DNA from: an uncultured Pseudokineococcus sp.
Lineage (GTDB): Bacteria; Actinomycetota; Actinomycetes; Actinomycetales; Quadrisphaeraceae
Direction of reading: 5' to 3'
NCBI RefSeq assembly: GCF_947495735.1
Contig: NZ_CANMAA010000001.1
Coordinates: forward strand, 62,001 to 126,000
DNA: 64,000 bases
This document shows positions 42,059-53,162 of this stretch, piece after piece (within the stretch, counting starts at the first letter, position 1; each line of letters begins with the position of its first letter). Position numbers and translations under genes: made by a program. The notes beneath the pieces were generated by a model. That model was not told where the DNA came from and made no database searches. It saw only the letters and a list, made by a program, of their open reading frames with translations.

Positions 42059-42877
42059 GTGGGACGTCACCGCCAGACCGACACCGCACCGGGGCAGCGA
42101 CGCCACCGACCGACCTCCTCCCGCGCACGCCACGCCGCGGCGCACGCGGTGGGCCGCACCCGCGGGGTGCTGCCGGGCCGCACCGGGCGGGTGGCGACCG
42201 CCGTCCTGCTGAGCGCCGGCGTCGTCGCGGCGGCCACGGGCGCCGTGACGGCGTCGAGCCCGGCGGTGAGCGCGGGCGGGTCGACAACCGCGCTCGTCCG
42301 GGCGGCGGAGCCGGTCCCCGTGGACGCGGCGGACCTGCCCTCGGACACCACGGCCGACCTGCGCTCCGAGCGGGCCCGGGCGAGCGCCCACCACGAGCAG
42401 GTCCGGGCCGAGCGGGCTGCCGAGGCCGCTCGGCTGGTCGCCGAGCGGGAGGCCGCCGAGCGCGCCGCCGCGGAGGAGGCCCAGCGCCGCGCCGACGAGG
42501 AGGCCGCGGCTCGGGCTGCGGAGGAGGCGCAGGCCGAGCGCGCGGCGGAGGCCGAGGCGGTCAGCCGCAGCGCCCAGCGCGACCCCCGCTCCGTCGCCGC
42601 GGCCATGGTCGCCGACCGCGGCTGGAGCTCGGAGCAGATGTCCTGCCTCGACTCGCTGTGGACCAAGGAGAGCGGGTGGCAGTGGGACGCCGACAACCCC
42701 ACCTCCAGCGCCTACGGCATCCCCCAGTCCCTGCCGGGGGACAAGATGGCCAGCGCCGGCGCCGACTGGGAGACCAACCCCGCCACCCAGATCCGCTGGG
42801 GCCTCGGCTACATCGAGGACGTCTACGGCACCCCCTGCGGGGCCTGGAGCCACAGCCAGGCGAACGACTGGTACTGA
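42059..42877 (+). CDS. secreted lytic transglycosylase-like protein with Ala/Glu-rich coiled coil
   Basis: TM/signal GRVATAVLLSAGVVAAATGAV; Ala/Glu helix; CLDSLWTKESGWQWDADNPTSSAYGIPQSLPGDKMASAGADWETNPATQIRWGLGYIEDVYGTPCGAW. Confidence 0.85.
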   Translation: MGRHRQTDTAPGQRRHRPTSSRARHAAAHAVGRTRGVLPGRTGRVATAVLLSAGVVAAATGAVTASSPAVSAGGSTTALVRAAEPVPVDAADLPSDTTADLRSERARASAHHEQVRAERAAEAARLVAEREAAERAAAEEAQRRADEEAAARAAEEAQAERAAEAEAVSRSAQRDPRSVAAAMVADRGWSSEQMSCLDSLWTKESGWQWDADNPTSSAYGIPQSLPGDKMASAGADWETNPATQIRWGLGYIEDVYGTPCGAWSHSQANDWY

Positions 42878-42916
42878 GCCCGCTCCAGCGCGGAGCCCGC
42901 ACCCGCATCCCTCGCC

Positions 42917-43032
42917 CGCACCTCGTCGGCACTTCGCCGTCGGGGACGGCTCTCGCGCGCACCTCGTCGGCACTTCGCCGTCGGGGACGGCTCTCGCGCG
43001 CACCTCGTCGGCACTTCGCCGTCGACGCGCGG
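42917..43032. repeat. intergenic tandem array, 3 copies, 41 bp period (core on minus strand)
   Basis: acctcgtcggcacttcgccgtcg at 42920, 42961, 43002. Confidence 0.93.
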
Positions 43033-43085
43033 TCCGTCGCGGCACGATGGCGACGACGTGCGGGACAGCTGACCCGGGGAGCACG

Positions 43086-43129
43086 CGACGGAGCCCGCCA
43101 CCCCGGGTCGGGGGTGGCGGGCTCCGTCG
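43086..43129. terminator. perfect long hairpin between convergent lytic transglycosylase and fumC
   Basis: acggagcccgccacccc (43088-43104) / ggggtggcgggctccgt (43111-43127). Confidence 0.92.
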
Positions 43130-43132
43130 TGC

Positions 43133-43174
43133 GGCCGAGCGGCGTCAGCGCTGGGCCGAGCGGCGTCAGCGCTG
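43133..43174. repeat. 21-bp perfect tandem duplication at the fumC 3' end
   Basis: ggccgagcggcgtcagcgctg twice in direct succession, containing the stop codon. Confidence 0.95.
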
Positions 43175-44605
43175 GGGCGGGCGCGTCATCGCCAGGACGT
43201 CGAGGGCGCTGTCCAGCTGGTCCTCGGTGAGCTCGCCGCGCTCCACGAAGCCGAGGGCGACGACGGCCTCGCGCACCGTGACGCTGTGCGCGACAGCGTG
43301 CTTGGCGACCTTCGCGGCCGCCTCGTAGCCGATGACCCGGTTGAGCGGGGTGACGATGGACGGCGAGGACTCGGCCAGCGCGCGAGCCCGCTCCTCGTCG
43401 GCCTCCAGGCCCTCCACCGTCCTGTCGGCGAGCAGGCGGGACCCGTTGGCCAGCAGCGTGATCGACTCCAGCACGTTGCGCGCCATCACGGGGATGCCGA
43501 CGTTCAGCTCGAAGGAGCCGCTGGCCCCCGCCCACGCTGTGGCGGCGTCGTTGCCGACGACCTGCGCGCACACCATGAGCACGGCCTCCGGGACGACCGG
43601 GTTCACCTTGCCCGGCATGATCGAGCTGCCCGGCTGCAGGTCGGGGATGCGCAGCTCGCCCAGGCCGGTGTTGGGGCCGGAGCCCATCCAGCGCAGGTCG
43701 TTGCAGATCTTCGTGAGGCTCACGGCGACCGAGCGCAGCGCGCCGGAGAGCTCGACGAGGCCGTCGCGCGCGCCCTGCGCCTCGAAGTGGTCGGGGGCCT
43801 CGGTGACCGGCAGCCCGGTGTCCTGCGCGAGCAGCTCGATGACGCGCTGCGGGAACCCGGCCGGGGTGTTGATGCCCGTGCCCGTGGCCGTGCCGCCGAG
43901 GGGGACCTCCGCGGTGCGGGGCAGGGCGGCCCGCACGCGATCGGCGCCGTAGCGGACCTGCTGGGCGTAGCCGCCGAACTCCTGGCCGAGCGTGACCGGC
44001 GTGGCGTCCATGAGGTGGGTGCGCCCGGCCTTGACGACACCGGCCCACAGCTCGGCCTTGCGCCGCAGCGCGGCCTCGAGGTGCTCGAGCGCCGGCAGGA
44101 GCTGGTGCACGACACCGGTCGTGGCGGCCACGTGCACCGAGGTGGGGAAGACGTCGTTGGAGGACTGCGAGGCGTTGACGTGGTCGTTCGGGTGGACGTC
44201 GCGCCCGAGGCGCCGGGTCGCCAGCGTCGCCAGCACCTCGTTGGTGTTCATGTTCGACGACGTCCCGGAGCCGGTCTGGAAGACGTCGACGGGGAACTGG
44301 TCGTCGTGGGCGCCGGAGGCGACCTCGTCGGCCGCCGAGGCGATCGCGTCGGCGACGTCGCGGTCCAGCACGCCGAGCTCGGCGTTGGCCAGGGCGGCGG
44401 CCTTCTTGATGCGCGCCAGCGCCTCGACGTGGGTGCGCGAGAGCGTCGTCCCGCTGAGGGGGAAGTTCTCCACCGCCCGCTGGGTCTGGGCGCGGTAGAG
44501 CGCGGCGGCGGGGACGAGGACCTCGCCCATCGTGTCGTGCTCGACCCGGAACTCGGAGGAGGAGCCCTCGGGCGCACCGCTGCTGGTCGTGGGGGTGTCC
44601 GTCAT
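43166..44605 (-). CDS. fumC: class II fumarate hydratase
   Basis: [62 protein letters not shown]. Confidence 0.97.
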   Translation of the reverse strand: MTDTPTTSSGAPEGSSSEFRVEHDTMGEVLVPAAALYRAQTQRAVENFPLSGTTLSRTHVEALARIKKAAALANAELGVLDRDVADAIASAADEVASGAHDDQFPVDVFQTGSGTSSNMNTNEVLATLATRRLGRDVHPNDHVNASQSSNDVFPTSVHVAATTGVVHQLLPALEHLEAALRRKAELWAGVVKAGRTHLMDATPVTLGQEFGGYAQQVRYGADRVRAALPRTAEVPLGGTATGTGINTPAGFPQRVIELLAQDTGLPVTEAPDHFEAQGARDGLVELSGALRSVAVSLTKICNDLRWMGSGPNTGLGELRIPDLQPGSSIMPGKVNPVVPEAVLMVCAQVVGNDAATAWAGASGSFELNVGIPVMARNVLESITLLANGSRLLADRTVEGLEADEERARALAESSPSIVTPLNRVIGYEAAAKVAKHAVAHSVTVREAVVALGFVERGELTEDQLDSALDVLAMTRPPQR

Positions 44606-44761
44606 GGCCGACATGGTGCCGTGCGCGCCGGGCGGCGCGCAGCCGCGCCGCGCGGAGGCGCCGACCGGGCGGGGTCCCGGGCGCGGCGAGGCCTTGCCGC
44701 GCCGGGGGAGGAGGTCCAGAGTGAGCGCCCGAGCCTCGCTTCGACGACGAAGGAGCCCGCC

Positions 44762-46102
44762 GTGCACCCACGCGCGCCCGCACCACCACCGTGCCGGAGG
44801 AGGTCGAGCCGCGTCGCCGCGGCCTCGCTCGCCGCGCTGCTGTCCGGGACGCTGCTCGCGTCCTGCGGCTCCGAGGGCGGCGAGACCACCGAGGCCGGGG
44901 TGCCCGTCCTCAACTGGTACATCAACCCGGACTCGGGCGGGCAGCAGGAGATCGCGCGCCGCTGCAGCGAGGAGAACGCCGACCGCTACGTGCTCGACGT
45001 GCAGATCCTCCCCAGCACCCCTCAGGGGCAGCGCGAGCAGCTGGTCCGCCGGCTCGTCGCCGGGGACTCGGCCGTGGACCTCATGAGCCTCGACCCGCCC
45101 TTCATCCCCGAGTTCAGCGAGGCCGGCTTCTTCGCCCCGATCCCGCCCGAGGTGGAGGAGGCGGTCACGGAGGGGGTCCTCGACGGCGCCCTGCAGGGGG
45201 CGACGTACGGCGGCGAGCTCGTCACGGTGCCGTTCTGGGCCAACACCCAGCTCCTCTGGTACCGGAAGTCGGTCGCCGAGGAGGCCGGGCTCGACATGAG
45301 CCGCCCCGTGACCTGGGACCAGCTCATCGACGCCGCCGAGCAGACCGGCACCACGCTCGCCGTGCAGGGACGGGCCGCGGAGTCGATGACCGTCTGGGTC
45401 AACGCCCTCGTGGTCTCCCAGGGCGGCGAGGTCCTCGCGAACCCCGAGGCCCCGGCCAGCGAGATCGACGTGGAGCTCGCCAGCCCGGAGGGCCGGGAGG
45501 CCGCCGCGATCATGCAGCGGATCGCCGACGCCGGCATCGGGGGCCCGCAGCTGTCCACCGCCGACGAGGACGCCTCGGCCGCGCTCTTCGAGTCCGACGC
45601 CGGCGGCTTCATGGTCAACTGGCCGTACGTCTGGGCGCGCGGCCAGACGCTCGTCGAGGGCGGGGGCCTGGACCAGTCGGTGGTCGACGACTACGGGTGG
45701 ACGCTGTACCCGCGCGTGGACCCGGACCTCGAGCCCGCGACGCCGTACGGGGGCGTCAACCTCGGCGTGGGCGCCTTCGCGGACGACCCCGACCTCGCCT
45801 ACGAGGCCGCGCAGTGCATCGCCTCCGTGGAGAACCAGACCTACTACTTCCTCACGAACGGCAACCCGCCCTCGAACGCCGCGGCCTTCGACGACGAGAG
45901 CCTGCTGGAGGACTACCCGATGGCGCCCACCATCCAGGAGTCGACGCAGCTGGCCGCGCCCCGGCCGCAGACGCCGTTCTACGACGTCGTCTCGACCGGC
46001 ATCCAGCGCACCTGGCGCCCGCAGTCCGCTGACCCCGAGACGACGCCGGAGACCTCGACCGAGCTCATCACCGAGGTGCTGCGCGGGGAGGCCCTGCTGT
46101 GA
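44762..46102 (+). CDS. sugar ABC transporter substrate-binding lipoprotein
   Basis: [43 protein letters not shown]; followed by two permeases and an ATPase. Confidence 0.92.
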   Translation: MHPRAPAPPPCRRRSSRVAAASLAALLSGTLLASCGSEGGETTEAGVPVLNWYINPDSGGQQEIARRCSEENADRYVLDVQILPSTPQGQREQLVRRLVAGDSAVDLMSLDPPFIPEFSEAGFFAPIPPEVEEAVTEGVLDGALQGATYGGELVTVPFWANTQLLWYRKSVAEEAGLDMSRPVTWDQLIDAAEQTGTTLAVQGRAAESMTVWVNALVVSQGGEVLANPEAPASEIDVELASPEGREAAAIMQRIADAGIGGPQLSTADEDASAALFESDAGGFMVNWPYVWARGQTLVEGGGLDQSVVDDYGWTLYPRVDPDLEPATPYGGVNLGVGAFADDPDLAYEAAQCIASVENQTYYFLTNGNPPSNAAAFDDESLLEDYPMAPTIQESTQLAAPRPQTPFYDVVSTGIQRTWRPQSADPETTPETSTELITEVLRGEALL

Positions 46103-47076
46103 GCGCGACGCGGGAGGAGCGGGCGGCCGTCGACCCCCGCCCGGAGGGCACCGGCGACCGCCGGCCCCGCCGGGCGGGGAAGAAGGCCCTGAGCGACCGC
46201 GCGAGGGGCGAGCGCAACCTCGGGTGGATCCTCGTCGCCCCGGCCTTCCTCGTGATGCTGGGCGTCGTCGCCTACCCGATGGTGCTGGCCGCGTACGACT
46301 CCCTCTTCAGCTACCGGCTCACGGCGCCGGACGACCGGACGTTCGTCGGGCTGCAGAACTACGTCACCATCCTCGGCGACCCGCTGTGGTGGCGCGCCTT
46401 CTCCACGACGGCCCTCATCACGGTCATCACCGTGGCGGTCGAGCTGGTCATCGGCTTCGCCCTCGCGATGGTCATGCACCGGGCGCTGAAGACGCTGCGA
46501 CCGGTGCTCCGCACCGCGATCCTCATCCCGTACGCGGTCATCACCGTCGTCTCCGCCTTCGCGTGGTTCTACGCGTTCGACCTCAACGGCGGCTTCGTCA
46601 ACCAGTGGCTGCCCTTCGTCGAGGACGACTTCAACTGGTTCGCCAGCCGCGGCAGCTCCCTCGTCGTCATCATGCTCTCGGAGATCTGGAAGACGACGCC
46701 GTTCATCTCCCTGCTGCTGCTCGCGGGCCTGGCGCAGGTCCCCGAGGACCTGCAGGAGGCGGCGCGCGTCGACGGCGCGACGTTCTGGGAGCGCCTGCGC
46801 AGGGTCACCATCCCGAACATGAAGGCCGCCATCATGGTGGCGCTGCTGTTCCGGACCCTCGACGCGGTGCGCATCTTCGACAACGTCTTCATCATGACGG
46901 CCGGCACGAACGGCACCGAGACGCTGGCCTTCCTGGCCTACCGGCAGACCATCCAGCGGCAGGAGGTCGGGCTCGGCTCGGCCATCTCCGTGCTCCTGTT
47001 CCTGCTGGTGGTGCTCATCGCCGTGACCTTCGTCAAGGTGTTCAAGGTCGACCTGTCCCGGCAGAGGGGTGACTGA
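46099..47076 (+). CDS. sugar ABC transporter permease
   Basis: [60 protein letters not shown]. Confidence 0.95.
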   Translation: MSATREERAAVDPRPEGTGDRRPRRAGKKALSDRARGERNLGWILVAPAFLVMLGVVAYPMVLAAYDSLFSYRLTAPDDRTFVGLQNYVTILGDPLWWRAFSTTALITVITVAVELVIGFALAMVMHRALKTLRPVLRTAILIPYAVITVVSAFAWFYAFDLNGGFVNQWLPFVEDDFNWFASRGSSLVVIMLSEIWKTTPFISLLLLAGLAQVPEDLQEAARVDGATFWERLRRVTIPNMKAAIMVALLFRTLDAVRIFDNVFIMTAGTNGTETLAFLAYRQTIQRQEVGLGSAISVLLFLLVVLIAVTFVKVFKVDLSRQRGD

Positions 47077-47078
47077 CC

Positions 47079-47924
47079 GTGGGTGTCCGCATGTCGACCG
47101 GCGAGAAGGTGCTGTGGTGGGTGGCCGGGCTGGCCATCGTCGTCTACGCGCTCTTCCCCGTGGTCTGGATCCTGTCGCTGAGCCTGAAGAGCAACGCCGG
47201 CCTCACGGAGAACCGGTTCTGGCCCTCGGAGGTGACGTGGAGCAACTACCAGCTCATCCTGACCGGGGACGCCTCGGACCTCTTCCTGCCGGCCCTGCGC
47301 AACTCCATCGGCATCGCGCTCATCGCCACGCTGATCGCGGTGGTCCTGGCGACGCTGACGGCCTACGCCGTCTCGCGCCTGCAGTTCCCCGGCAAGAAGC
47401 TGCTCCTGACGACGGCGCTCGCGGTGGCCATCTTCCCGGTCATCTCGATCGTCACGCCGCTGTTCAACATCTGGCGGACGATCGGGCTCTACGACACCTG
47501 GCCGGGGCTGATCATCCCCTACCTCGCGGTGACGCTCCCGCTGGCGATCTGGACGCTGTCGGCCTTCTTCCGCGAGATCCCGTGGGACATGGAGCAGGCC
47601 GCGCAGGTGGACGGGGCCACCACCTGGCAGGCCTTCACCAAGGTCATCGTCCCGCTGGCGGTGCCGGGCGTCTTCACCACGGCGATCATCGCCTTCTTCC
47701 TCGCCTGGAACGACTTCGTGTTCGGCATCTCGCTCACCTCGACGGACGCCTCGCGCCCGGTGCCGGCGGCGCTCGCCTTCTTCACCGGCGCCTCGCAGTT
47801 CGAGGAGCCCACCGGGGCGACCTCGGCGGCGGCCGTCGTCGTCACCATCCCCGTCGTCATCATCGTCCTCGTCTTCCAGCGGCGGATCGTCGCCGGGCTG
47901 ACGAACGGCGCCGTCAAGGGCTGA
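47079..47924 (+). CDS. carbohydrate ABC transporter permease
   Basis: [58 protein letters not shown]. Confidence 0.95.
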   Translation: MGVRMSTGEKVLWWVAGLAIVVYALFPVVWILSLSLKSNAGLTENRFWPSEVTWSNYQLILTGDASDLFLPALRNSIGIALIATLIAVVLATLTAYAVSRLQFPGKKLLLTTALAVAIFPVISIVTPLFNIWRTIGLYDTWPGLIIPYLAVTLPLAIWTLSAFFREIPWDMEQAAQVDGATTWQAFTKVIVPLAVPGVFTTAIIAFFLAWNDFVFGISLTSTDASRPVPAALAFFTGASQFEEPTGATSAAAVVVTIPVVIIVLVFQRRIVAGLTNGAVKG

Positions 47925-47960
47925 CGCCCGCACCGCCAGCCCAGACCGAAGGAGAGCGCC

Positions 47961-49232
47961 ATGGCCGCCATCACCCTCGACCGCATCGTCAAGAAGTACG
48001 GGGACGGCTTCCCGGCCGTCAACGACGTGAGCCTCGACATCAAGGACGGGGAGTTCGTCATCCTCGTCGGCCCCTCTGGCTGCGGGAAGTCCACGCTGCT
48101 GCGGATGATCGTCGGGCTGGAGGACATCACCGACGGCGACCTGAGCATCGGCGGGACGCGGGTCAACGACAAGGCGCCGCGCGACCGCAACCTGGCGATG
48201 GTCTTCCAGAACTACGCCCTCTACCCGCACCTGTCCGTCTTCGAGAACATCGCCTTCCCCCTGCGCCTGGCCAAGGGCAAGCACTCCGACGACGAGGTGC
48301 GACGGCGCGTCGACGAGGCCGCGGACCTGCTCGAGCTGCGCGACCACCTCGAGCGCAAGCCGGCCAACCTCTCCGGCGGCCAGCGCCAGCGCGTGGCGAT
48401 GGGGAGGGCGATCGTGCGCCAGGCGGACGCCTTCCTCTTCGACGAGCCGCTGTCCAACCTCGACGCCAAGCTGCGCGGCCAGATGCGCACCGAGATCGCC
48501 CGCATGCAGCGGCGCCTGGGGACGACGACGGTCTACGTCACCCACGACCAGACGGAGGCCATGACGCTCGGCGACCGCGTGGCGGTGCTGCGCAAGGGCG
48601 AGCTGCAGCAGGTGGCCAGCCCGCGCGAGCTCTACGAGGAGCCGGTCAACCTCTTCGTCGCCGGGTTCATCGGCTCCCCGCCGATGAACTTCCTGCCCGC
48701 GCAGCTGGAGGGGACGACCCTGTCGCTGCCCTTCGGGGCGGTGGAGATCACCCCGGACGTCGCCGAGCGGGCGCGCGGCGCGGAGTTCCTCATCGCGGGC
48801 CTGCGACCGGAGCACGTGGAGGACTCCGAGACGCTGGAGGGGCCGCGCCGCGACCGCGGGGTCACCTTCGACGTCGACGTCGACGTCACCGAGTGGCTGG
48901 GCAACGAGCTGTACGCCTACGTCCCCTTCAGCCCCGACGAGCGGGTGGCCGCCAAGCTCGCCGAGCTCGACAAGGAGCTGGACGGGGAGAGCATGCGCCA
49001 CCAGATGGTGGTCACGCTCGACGCGCGCAGCCGGGTCCGCGACGGCGACCGCGCGCGCCTGTGGTTCGACCCGGCGAGCCTGCACCTGTTCGACCCGTCG
49101 TCGGGCCTGAGCCTCACCCGCGACGAGGACAGGGCGCGGGAGATCCAGGTCGACTCCGAGGCGATGCGGCAGCAGGCCCTCGAGCGCTCCCGGGCGCACG
49201 CCGAGGCCGTCGGCCAGGGCGCGCCGGCCTGA
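47961..49232 (+). CDS. sugar ABC transporter ATP-binding protein (UgpC/MsmK-like)
   Basis: MAAITLDRIVKKYGDGFPAVNDVSLDIKDGEFVILVGPSGCGKSTLLRMIVGLEDITDGDLSIGG. Confidence 0.96.
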   Translation: MAAITLDRIVKKYGDGFPAVNDVSLDIKDGEFVILVGPSGCGKSTLLRMIVGLEDITDGDLSIGGTRVNDKAPRDRNLAMVFQNYALYPHLSVFENIAFPLRLAKGKHSDDEVRRRVDEAADLLELRDHLERKPANLSGGQRQRVAMGRAIVRQADAFLFDEPLSNLDAKLRGQMRTEIARMQRRLGTTTVYVTHDQTEAMTLGDRVAVLRKGELQQVASPRELYEEPVNLFVAGFIGSPPMNFLPAQLEGTTLSLPFGAVEITPDVAERARGAEFLIAGLRPEHVEDSETLEGPRRDRGVTFDVDVDVTEWLGNELYAYVPFSPDERVAAKLAELDKELDGESMRHQMVVTLDARSRVRDGDRARLWFDPASLHLFDPSSGLSLTRDEDRAREIQVDSEAMRQQALERSRAHAEAVGQGAPA

Positions 49233-49241
49233 GGCCGGGCC

Positions 49242-49277
49242 GCGGCGAGCGGGTCGGGTGACCGGCCCGCTCGCCGC
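49242..49277. terminator. hairpin after the sugar ABC operon
   Basis: gcggcgagcggg / cccgctcgccgc, 12-bp perfect stem. Confidence 0.8.
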
Positions 49278-49296
49278 CGCCGGCCGGCGGGCCGGG

Positions 49297-50283
49297 TCAG
49301 CCGCGACCGAGCTCCTCGCGGGTCGGGGGGTCGGCGCCGGGGCGCGACACCGTGACGGCGGCCACCTCCGCGGCGGCGGCGACGCAGGCGGTCAGCACCT
49401 CGGTGCCCACCCGGGCGAGCGCCTCCCGGCGGTCCGCGCCCAGCAGGTCGGCCGACCAGAGCGCGTCGACGAGCCCGCCGGTGAAGGAGTCGCCGGCCCC
49501 GACGGTGTCGGCGACGTCGACGGCGAGCCCCGGCTGGTCGACCTCGCCGGCGGCGCACAGGGCGAGGGAGCCCTCCCCGCCGCGGGTGAGGACCACGAGG
49601 GCCGGGCCGAGGCCCAGCCACGAGCGGGCCGTCTCCTCCGGCGCCCGGTCGGGGAAGAGCCACTCGGCGTCCTCGGCGCTCATCTTGACGACGTCGGCGG
49701 TGCCGACGAGCGCCTCGACGCCGGCGCGCACCTCCTCCGCGGGGCCGATGATCGTCGGCCGGAGGTTGGGGTCGTACACGACGGTCGTCGTGGGGCGCAG
49801 CGCCTCGAGCAGCCGGGCCACCTGGGCGCCGCCGGGCTCCAGGGCCGTGCCGAGGGAGCCGGTGGCGACCACGAGCGGCCGGCGGCCGTCCAGCGGGGCG
49901 AGCACCTCGTCGACGACGTCCACCGGCAGGGACCACTCCAGGTCGAACTCGTACCGGGCGCCCCCGTCGGCGCCCACGTGCGCCTGCGCCGTGGACGTGC
50001 GGACGCCCTCGGCGGCCGGCAGCAGCGGGGCGGCGAGCTCGACGCCGGAGGCGCGCAGGTGCTCGAGCACGCGGCGGCCGCGCTCGTCGTCCACGAGGCG
50101 CGTCAGCAGCCGCGCGGGCCGCCCCAGCCGGCCGAGGCCGAGCGCGACGTTCGCGGGGCTGCCGCCCGGGTGCTCCCGCGTGGTGCCGCCCGCATGGACG
50201 ACGTCCACGAGGGCCTCGCCGACCACCAGGGCCGCGGCCCCGCCCCCGGCGCGCCCGGGCGCCGTCGGTGCTGCCGCGCTCAC
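49297..50283 (-). CDS. PfkB-family carbohydrate kinase (fructokinase-like)
   Basis: [54 protein letters not shown]. Confidence 0.93.
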   Translation of the reverse strand: MSAAAPTAPGRAGGGAAALVVGEALVDVVHAGGTTREHPGGSPANVALGLGRLGRPARLLTRLVDDERGRRVLEHLRASGVELAAPLLPAAEGVRTSTAQAHVGADGGARYEFDLEWSLPVDVVDEVLAPLDGRRPLVVATGSLGTALEPGGAQVARLLEALRPTTTVVYDPNLRPTIIGPAEEVRAGVEALVGTADVVKMSAEDAEWLFPDRAPEETARSWLGLGPALVVLTRGGEGSLALCAAGEVDQPGLAVDVADTVGAGDSFTGGLVDALWSADLLGADRREALARVGTEVLTACVAAAAEVAAVTVSRPGADPPTREELGRG

Positions 50284-51317
50284 GACGCGGGGGCCCGGCG
50301 GACGACGTCGGCGGCGTAGGCCTGGAGCTTGGCGACCTTGTGCTCGCTCTCGACGACGCGGACGGTGCCGGACTTCGAGCGCATGACCAGGCTCTGGGTG
50401 CGCACGACGCCGGGCTCGTAGCGCACCCCCCGGACCAGCTCGCCGTCGGTGATGCCCGTGGCGACGAAGTAGCAGTTGTCGCCGCGCACCAGGTCGTCGG
50501 TGCCCAGGACCCGGTCCAGGTCGTGCCCGGCGTCGAGGGCGCGCTGGCGCTCGTCGTCGTCGGTCGGCCACAGCCGCCCCTGCAGGGAGCCGCCCAGCGC
50601 CTTGAGCGCGCAGGCGGCGATGATGCCCTCCGGCGTCCCCCCGATGCCGAGCATGAGGTCGATGCCCGTCCCGGACCGCGCCGCCATGATCGCGCCGGCC
50701 ACGTCGCCGTCGGTGATGATCTTGGCGCGCGCCCCGGCCTCGCGGACGTCGTCGAGCAGCTGGGCGTGCCGCGGCCGGTCGAGGACGACGACGGTGACGT
50801 CCTCCGGCCTCAGCCCCTTGGCCTTCGCGACGAGCCGGACGTTCTCCTTCACGGGCAGCCGGATGTCGACCACGTCGGCGGCCTCGGGCCCCGTCGCCAG
50901 CTTGTCCATGTAGAAGACCGCGCTGGGGTCGTACATGGCCCCGCGCTCGGCGACGGCGAGCACGGCCACGGCGTTCGGCATGCCCTGGGCCGTCAGCCGG
51001 GTCCCGTCGACGGGGTCGACCGCGACGTCGCACTCGGCGCCCGTCCCGTCGCCGACCTCCTCGCCGTTGAAGAGCATGGGCGCCTCGTCCTTCTCGCCCT
51101 CGCCGATCACCACCGTGCCCTGCATGGCCACCGTGCTGATGAACCGGCGCATGGCGTTGACGGCGGCGCCGTCCGCGCTCTCCTTGTCGCCGCGGCCCAC
51201 CCACCGGCCGGCGGCCATGGCCGCGGCCTCGGTCACCCGGACCAGCTCCAGGCCGAGGTTCCGGTCGGGGGAGTGCTGGTCGACGACCAGCGAGGCGGGC
51301 AGGGAGCTCTGCGTCAT
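50280..51317 (-). CDS. glpX: class II fructose-1,6-bisphosphatase
   Basis: [66 protein letters not shown]. Confidence 0.97.
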   Translation of the reverse strand: MTQSSLPASLVVDQHSPDRNLGLELVRVTEAAAMAAGRWVGRGDKESADGAAVNAMRRFISTVAMQGTVVIGEGEKDEAPMLFNGEEVGDGTGAECDVAVDPVDGTRLTAQGMPNAVAVLAVAERGAMYDPSAVFYMDKLATGPEAADVVDIRLPVKENVRLVAKAKGLRPEDVTVVVLDRPRHAQLLDDVREAGARAKIITDGDVAGAIMAARSGTGIDLMLGIGGTPEGIIAACALKALGGSLQGRLWPTDDDERQRALDAGHDLDRVLGTDDLVRGDNCYFVATGITDGELVRGVRYEPGVVRTQSLVMRSKSGTVRVVESEHKVAKLQAYAADVVRRAPAS

Positions 51318-51522
51318 CGGTGGTCTCCGTCGTCGCGCGGTGGACCGGCGGCGGGCAGCGCCACCGGGCGCGGCGAGCGTAGCGGCGAGGGGGGTGGTGG
51401 GCGGCTGGCGCGACCGGCTGCCGGACGAGGGGTGCGTCACGTCACCGGGGCGGGAGCGCCGCGCCCGGCGGAGCGGGGGCACCCCGCACGAGCGCTCGCC
51501 GAGGAGCGGCGATGATGGGCGC

Positions 51523-52197
51523 GTGAGCACGCCTGCGCCCGAGCCCGGCCGGTCAGCCGGGTCTCCCGCCGGGTCCCCCGTCGGGGCGCCGCCCGACCGC
51601 GCGCGAGGCACCTCCGGGGAGCGCCCGCCCCAGCCCCCGCCGCGGCGCCCGCGCCCGCGGCAGGCGGCGCGCGACATGGTCATCTCCCTCGCGGTCGTCA
51701 TCGGCTGCGTCGCCGTCGTCCTGCTGTTCCTGCCGCGCCCCGGCGCGGTCGAGCAGCCCCCGACCGACGTGGCGGGGGCTGCGGCCGGTGCCCGCGAGCG
51801 CGTCGACTTCCCCGTGCCCGTCCCGGCGGTCCCGGACGGGTGGACGCCCAACGCGGCCCGCCTGGACCCGGGGCCGGACGGGGTGCCCACCTGGGACGTC
51901 GGCTGGGTGACGCCCTCGGACCAGTACGCGGGGCTGCGGGTGGCCGGGGACGCGACCGACCGCTGGCTGCGCGACGTCACGCGGAGCGGTGAGCTCGAGG
52001 GCGTCCAGGACGTCGGCGGGCAGGAGTGGGACGTCTACTCGCGGGAGCCCCAGCGCCGCTCCGAGCCGCCGTTCCGGGCGCTCGTCCGCGAGCAGGACGG
52101 CGTGACGACCGCCGTCCTCGGCACCGCGGACGTCCCCGAGCTCATCGAGCTGGCCGACGCGGCGCAGAGCCCCGCGGCGCTCGAGCCGCCCGCCTGA
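51523..52197 (+). CDS. DUF4245 domain-containing protein
   Basis: [61 protein letters not shown]; divergent to glpX. Confidence 0.85.
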   Translation: MSTPAPEPGRSAGSPAGSPVGAPPDRARGTSGERPPQPPPRRPRPRQAARDMVISLAVVIGCVAVVLLFLPRPGAVEQPPTDVAGAAAGARERVDFPVPVPAVPDGWTPNAARLDPGPDGVPTWDVGWVTPSDQYAGLRVAGDATDRWLRDVTRSGELEGVQDVGGQEWDVYSREPQRRSEPPFRALVREQDGVTTAVLGTADVPELIELADAAQSPAALEPPA

Positions 52198-52246
52198 GGA
52201 GCGCCGCCTCCGCCCGTCTCCGTCGGGCGTCCTGGCGGTGTCGCCG

Positions 52247-52822
52247 TCAGCCGACGGCGGCGCGCACGGCGTCCACCGCGGCGAGCAGGCGGTCGTCGTC
52301 CAGCGCGGGGGCGGTCGACGGCGCCGCGGCCAGCTCGGGTCCGAGGTCCAGCTCCACCCAGCTCGAGCACCCGCGGTGCTCGGGCCGCCGGGGCACCACC
52401 TGCGGCTCGGGCAGCGCGCGGGCGCGCACGACGACGGCGGTCAGGCGGTGGCGCGGGCGGAAGTCGAGCCGGCCCCGGACCGACTCCTGCGTCCACACGT
52501 GCAGCGGGCTGAGCGCGGACAGGCCCTCGGGGCGCGCCACGGGCAGGGCCTCGACCACCTCCAGCGCGCAGCGCACGACCACGCGCTCGTCCGTGGAGTC
52601 CTCCGCGCCGCCGGCGAGCAGGTCCCGGTGCTCGGGGCGCACGGCCTCGGCGTGGCTGTGGGCCACCGTCGGGAACAGCAGGAAGCGGGGGGCGCCGACC
52701 GTGAACCGGCGCTCGTGGACGCCGCCCCCGCGCAGCAGCAGGCACTGGCGCCCGGCCAGCAGCGCTCGGCCGACGGCGCCCCACTCCTTCAGCGCGGTCG
52801 CGCCCGGGGCGGTGGGGTCCAC
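52247..52822 (-). CDS. DUF1802 family protein
   Basis: LKEWGAVGRALLAGRQCLLLRGGGVHERRFTVGAPRFLLFPTVAHSHAEAVRPEH. Confidence 0.75.
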   Translation of the reverse strand: MDPTAPGATALKEWGAVGRALLAGRQCLLLRGGGVHERRFTVGAPRFLLFPTVAHSHAEAVRPEHRDLLAGGAEDSTDERVVVRCALEVVEALPVARPEGLSALSPLHVWTQESVRGRLDFRPRHRLTAVVVRARALPEPQVVPRRPEHRGCSSWVELDLGPELAAAPSTAPALDDDRLLAAVDAVRAAVG

Positions 52823-52823
52823 C

Positions 52824-53081
52824 TCAGCGCTCGTCCCCGCGCTCGGCGACGACCTCGTCGAGGCGGCGGCGGGCGCCGTCGAGGTGCTCCTCGCACCGCG
52901 TGGCCAGCGCCTCGCCGCGCTCCCAGAGCGCGAGCGAGCGCTCCAGCGGCGCGCCGCCCGCCTCCAGCGCCGCGACGACCCGCACGAGCTCGTCGCGGGC
53001 CTGCTCGTAGCCGAGGGCCGACGGGGCGGGGCCCAGGTCGCCCGCGGCGCCGGGCGTCGAGGAGGAGTCGTCACCAGCCAT
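52824..53081 (-). CDS. xseB: exodeoxyribonuclease VII small subunit
   Basis: [55 protein letters not shown]. Confidence 0.95.
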   Translation of the reverse strand: MAGDDSSSTPGAAGDLGPAPSALGYEQARDELVRVVAALEAGGAPLERSLALWERGEALATRCEEHLDGARRRLDEVVAERGDER

Positions 53082-53162
53082 GCGGCGAGCCTAGGCGCGC
53101 CCGCCGGTGGGCCGTCGCCCCCGCGGCGGGGGCGAGGTGCGGCCCCGTCGGCCGAGGGGCCC

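Noticed and set aside
42350-42560. Ala/Glu-rich tract as a separate repeat element
   Set aside because: Part of a coiled-coil stalk in the lytic transglycosylase-like protein, low-complexity but expected.
43286-44761. N-terminal extension of the sugar-binding protein (938-aa ORF 43286..46102)
   Set aside because: Extension is antisense to fumC; the true start with signal peptide and lipobox is at 44762.
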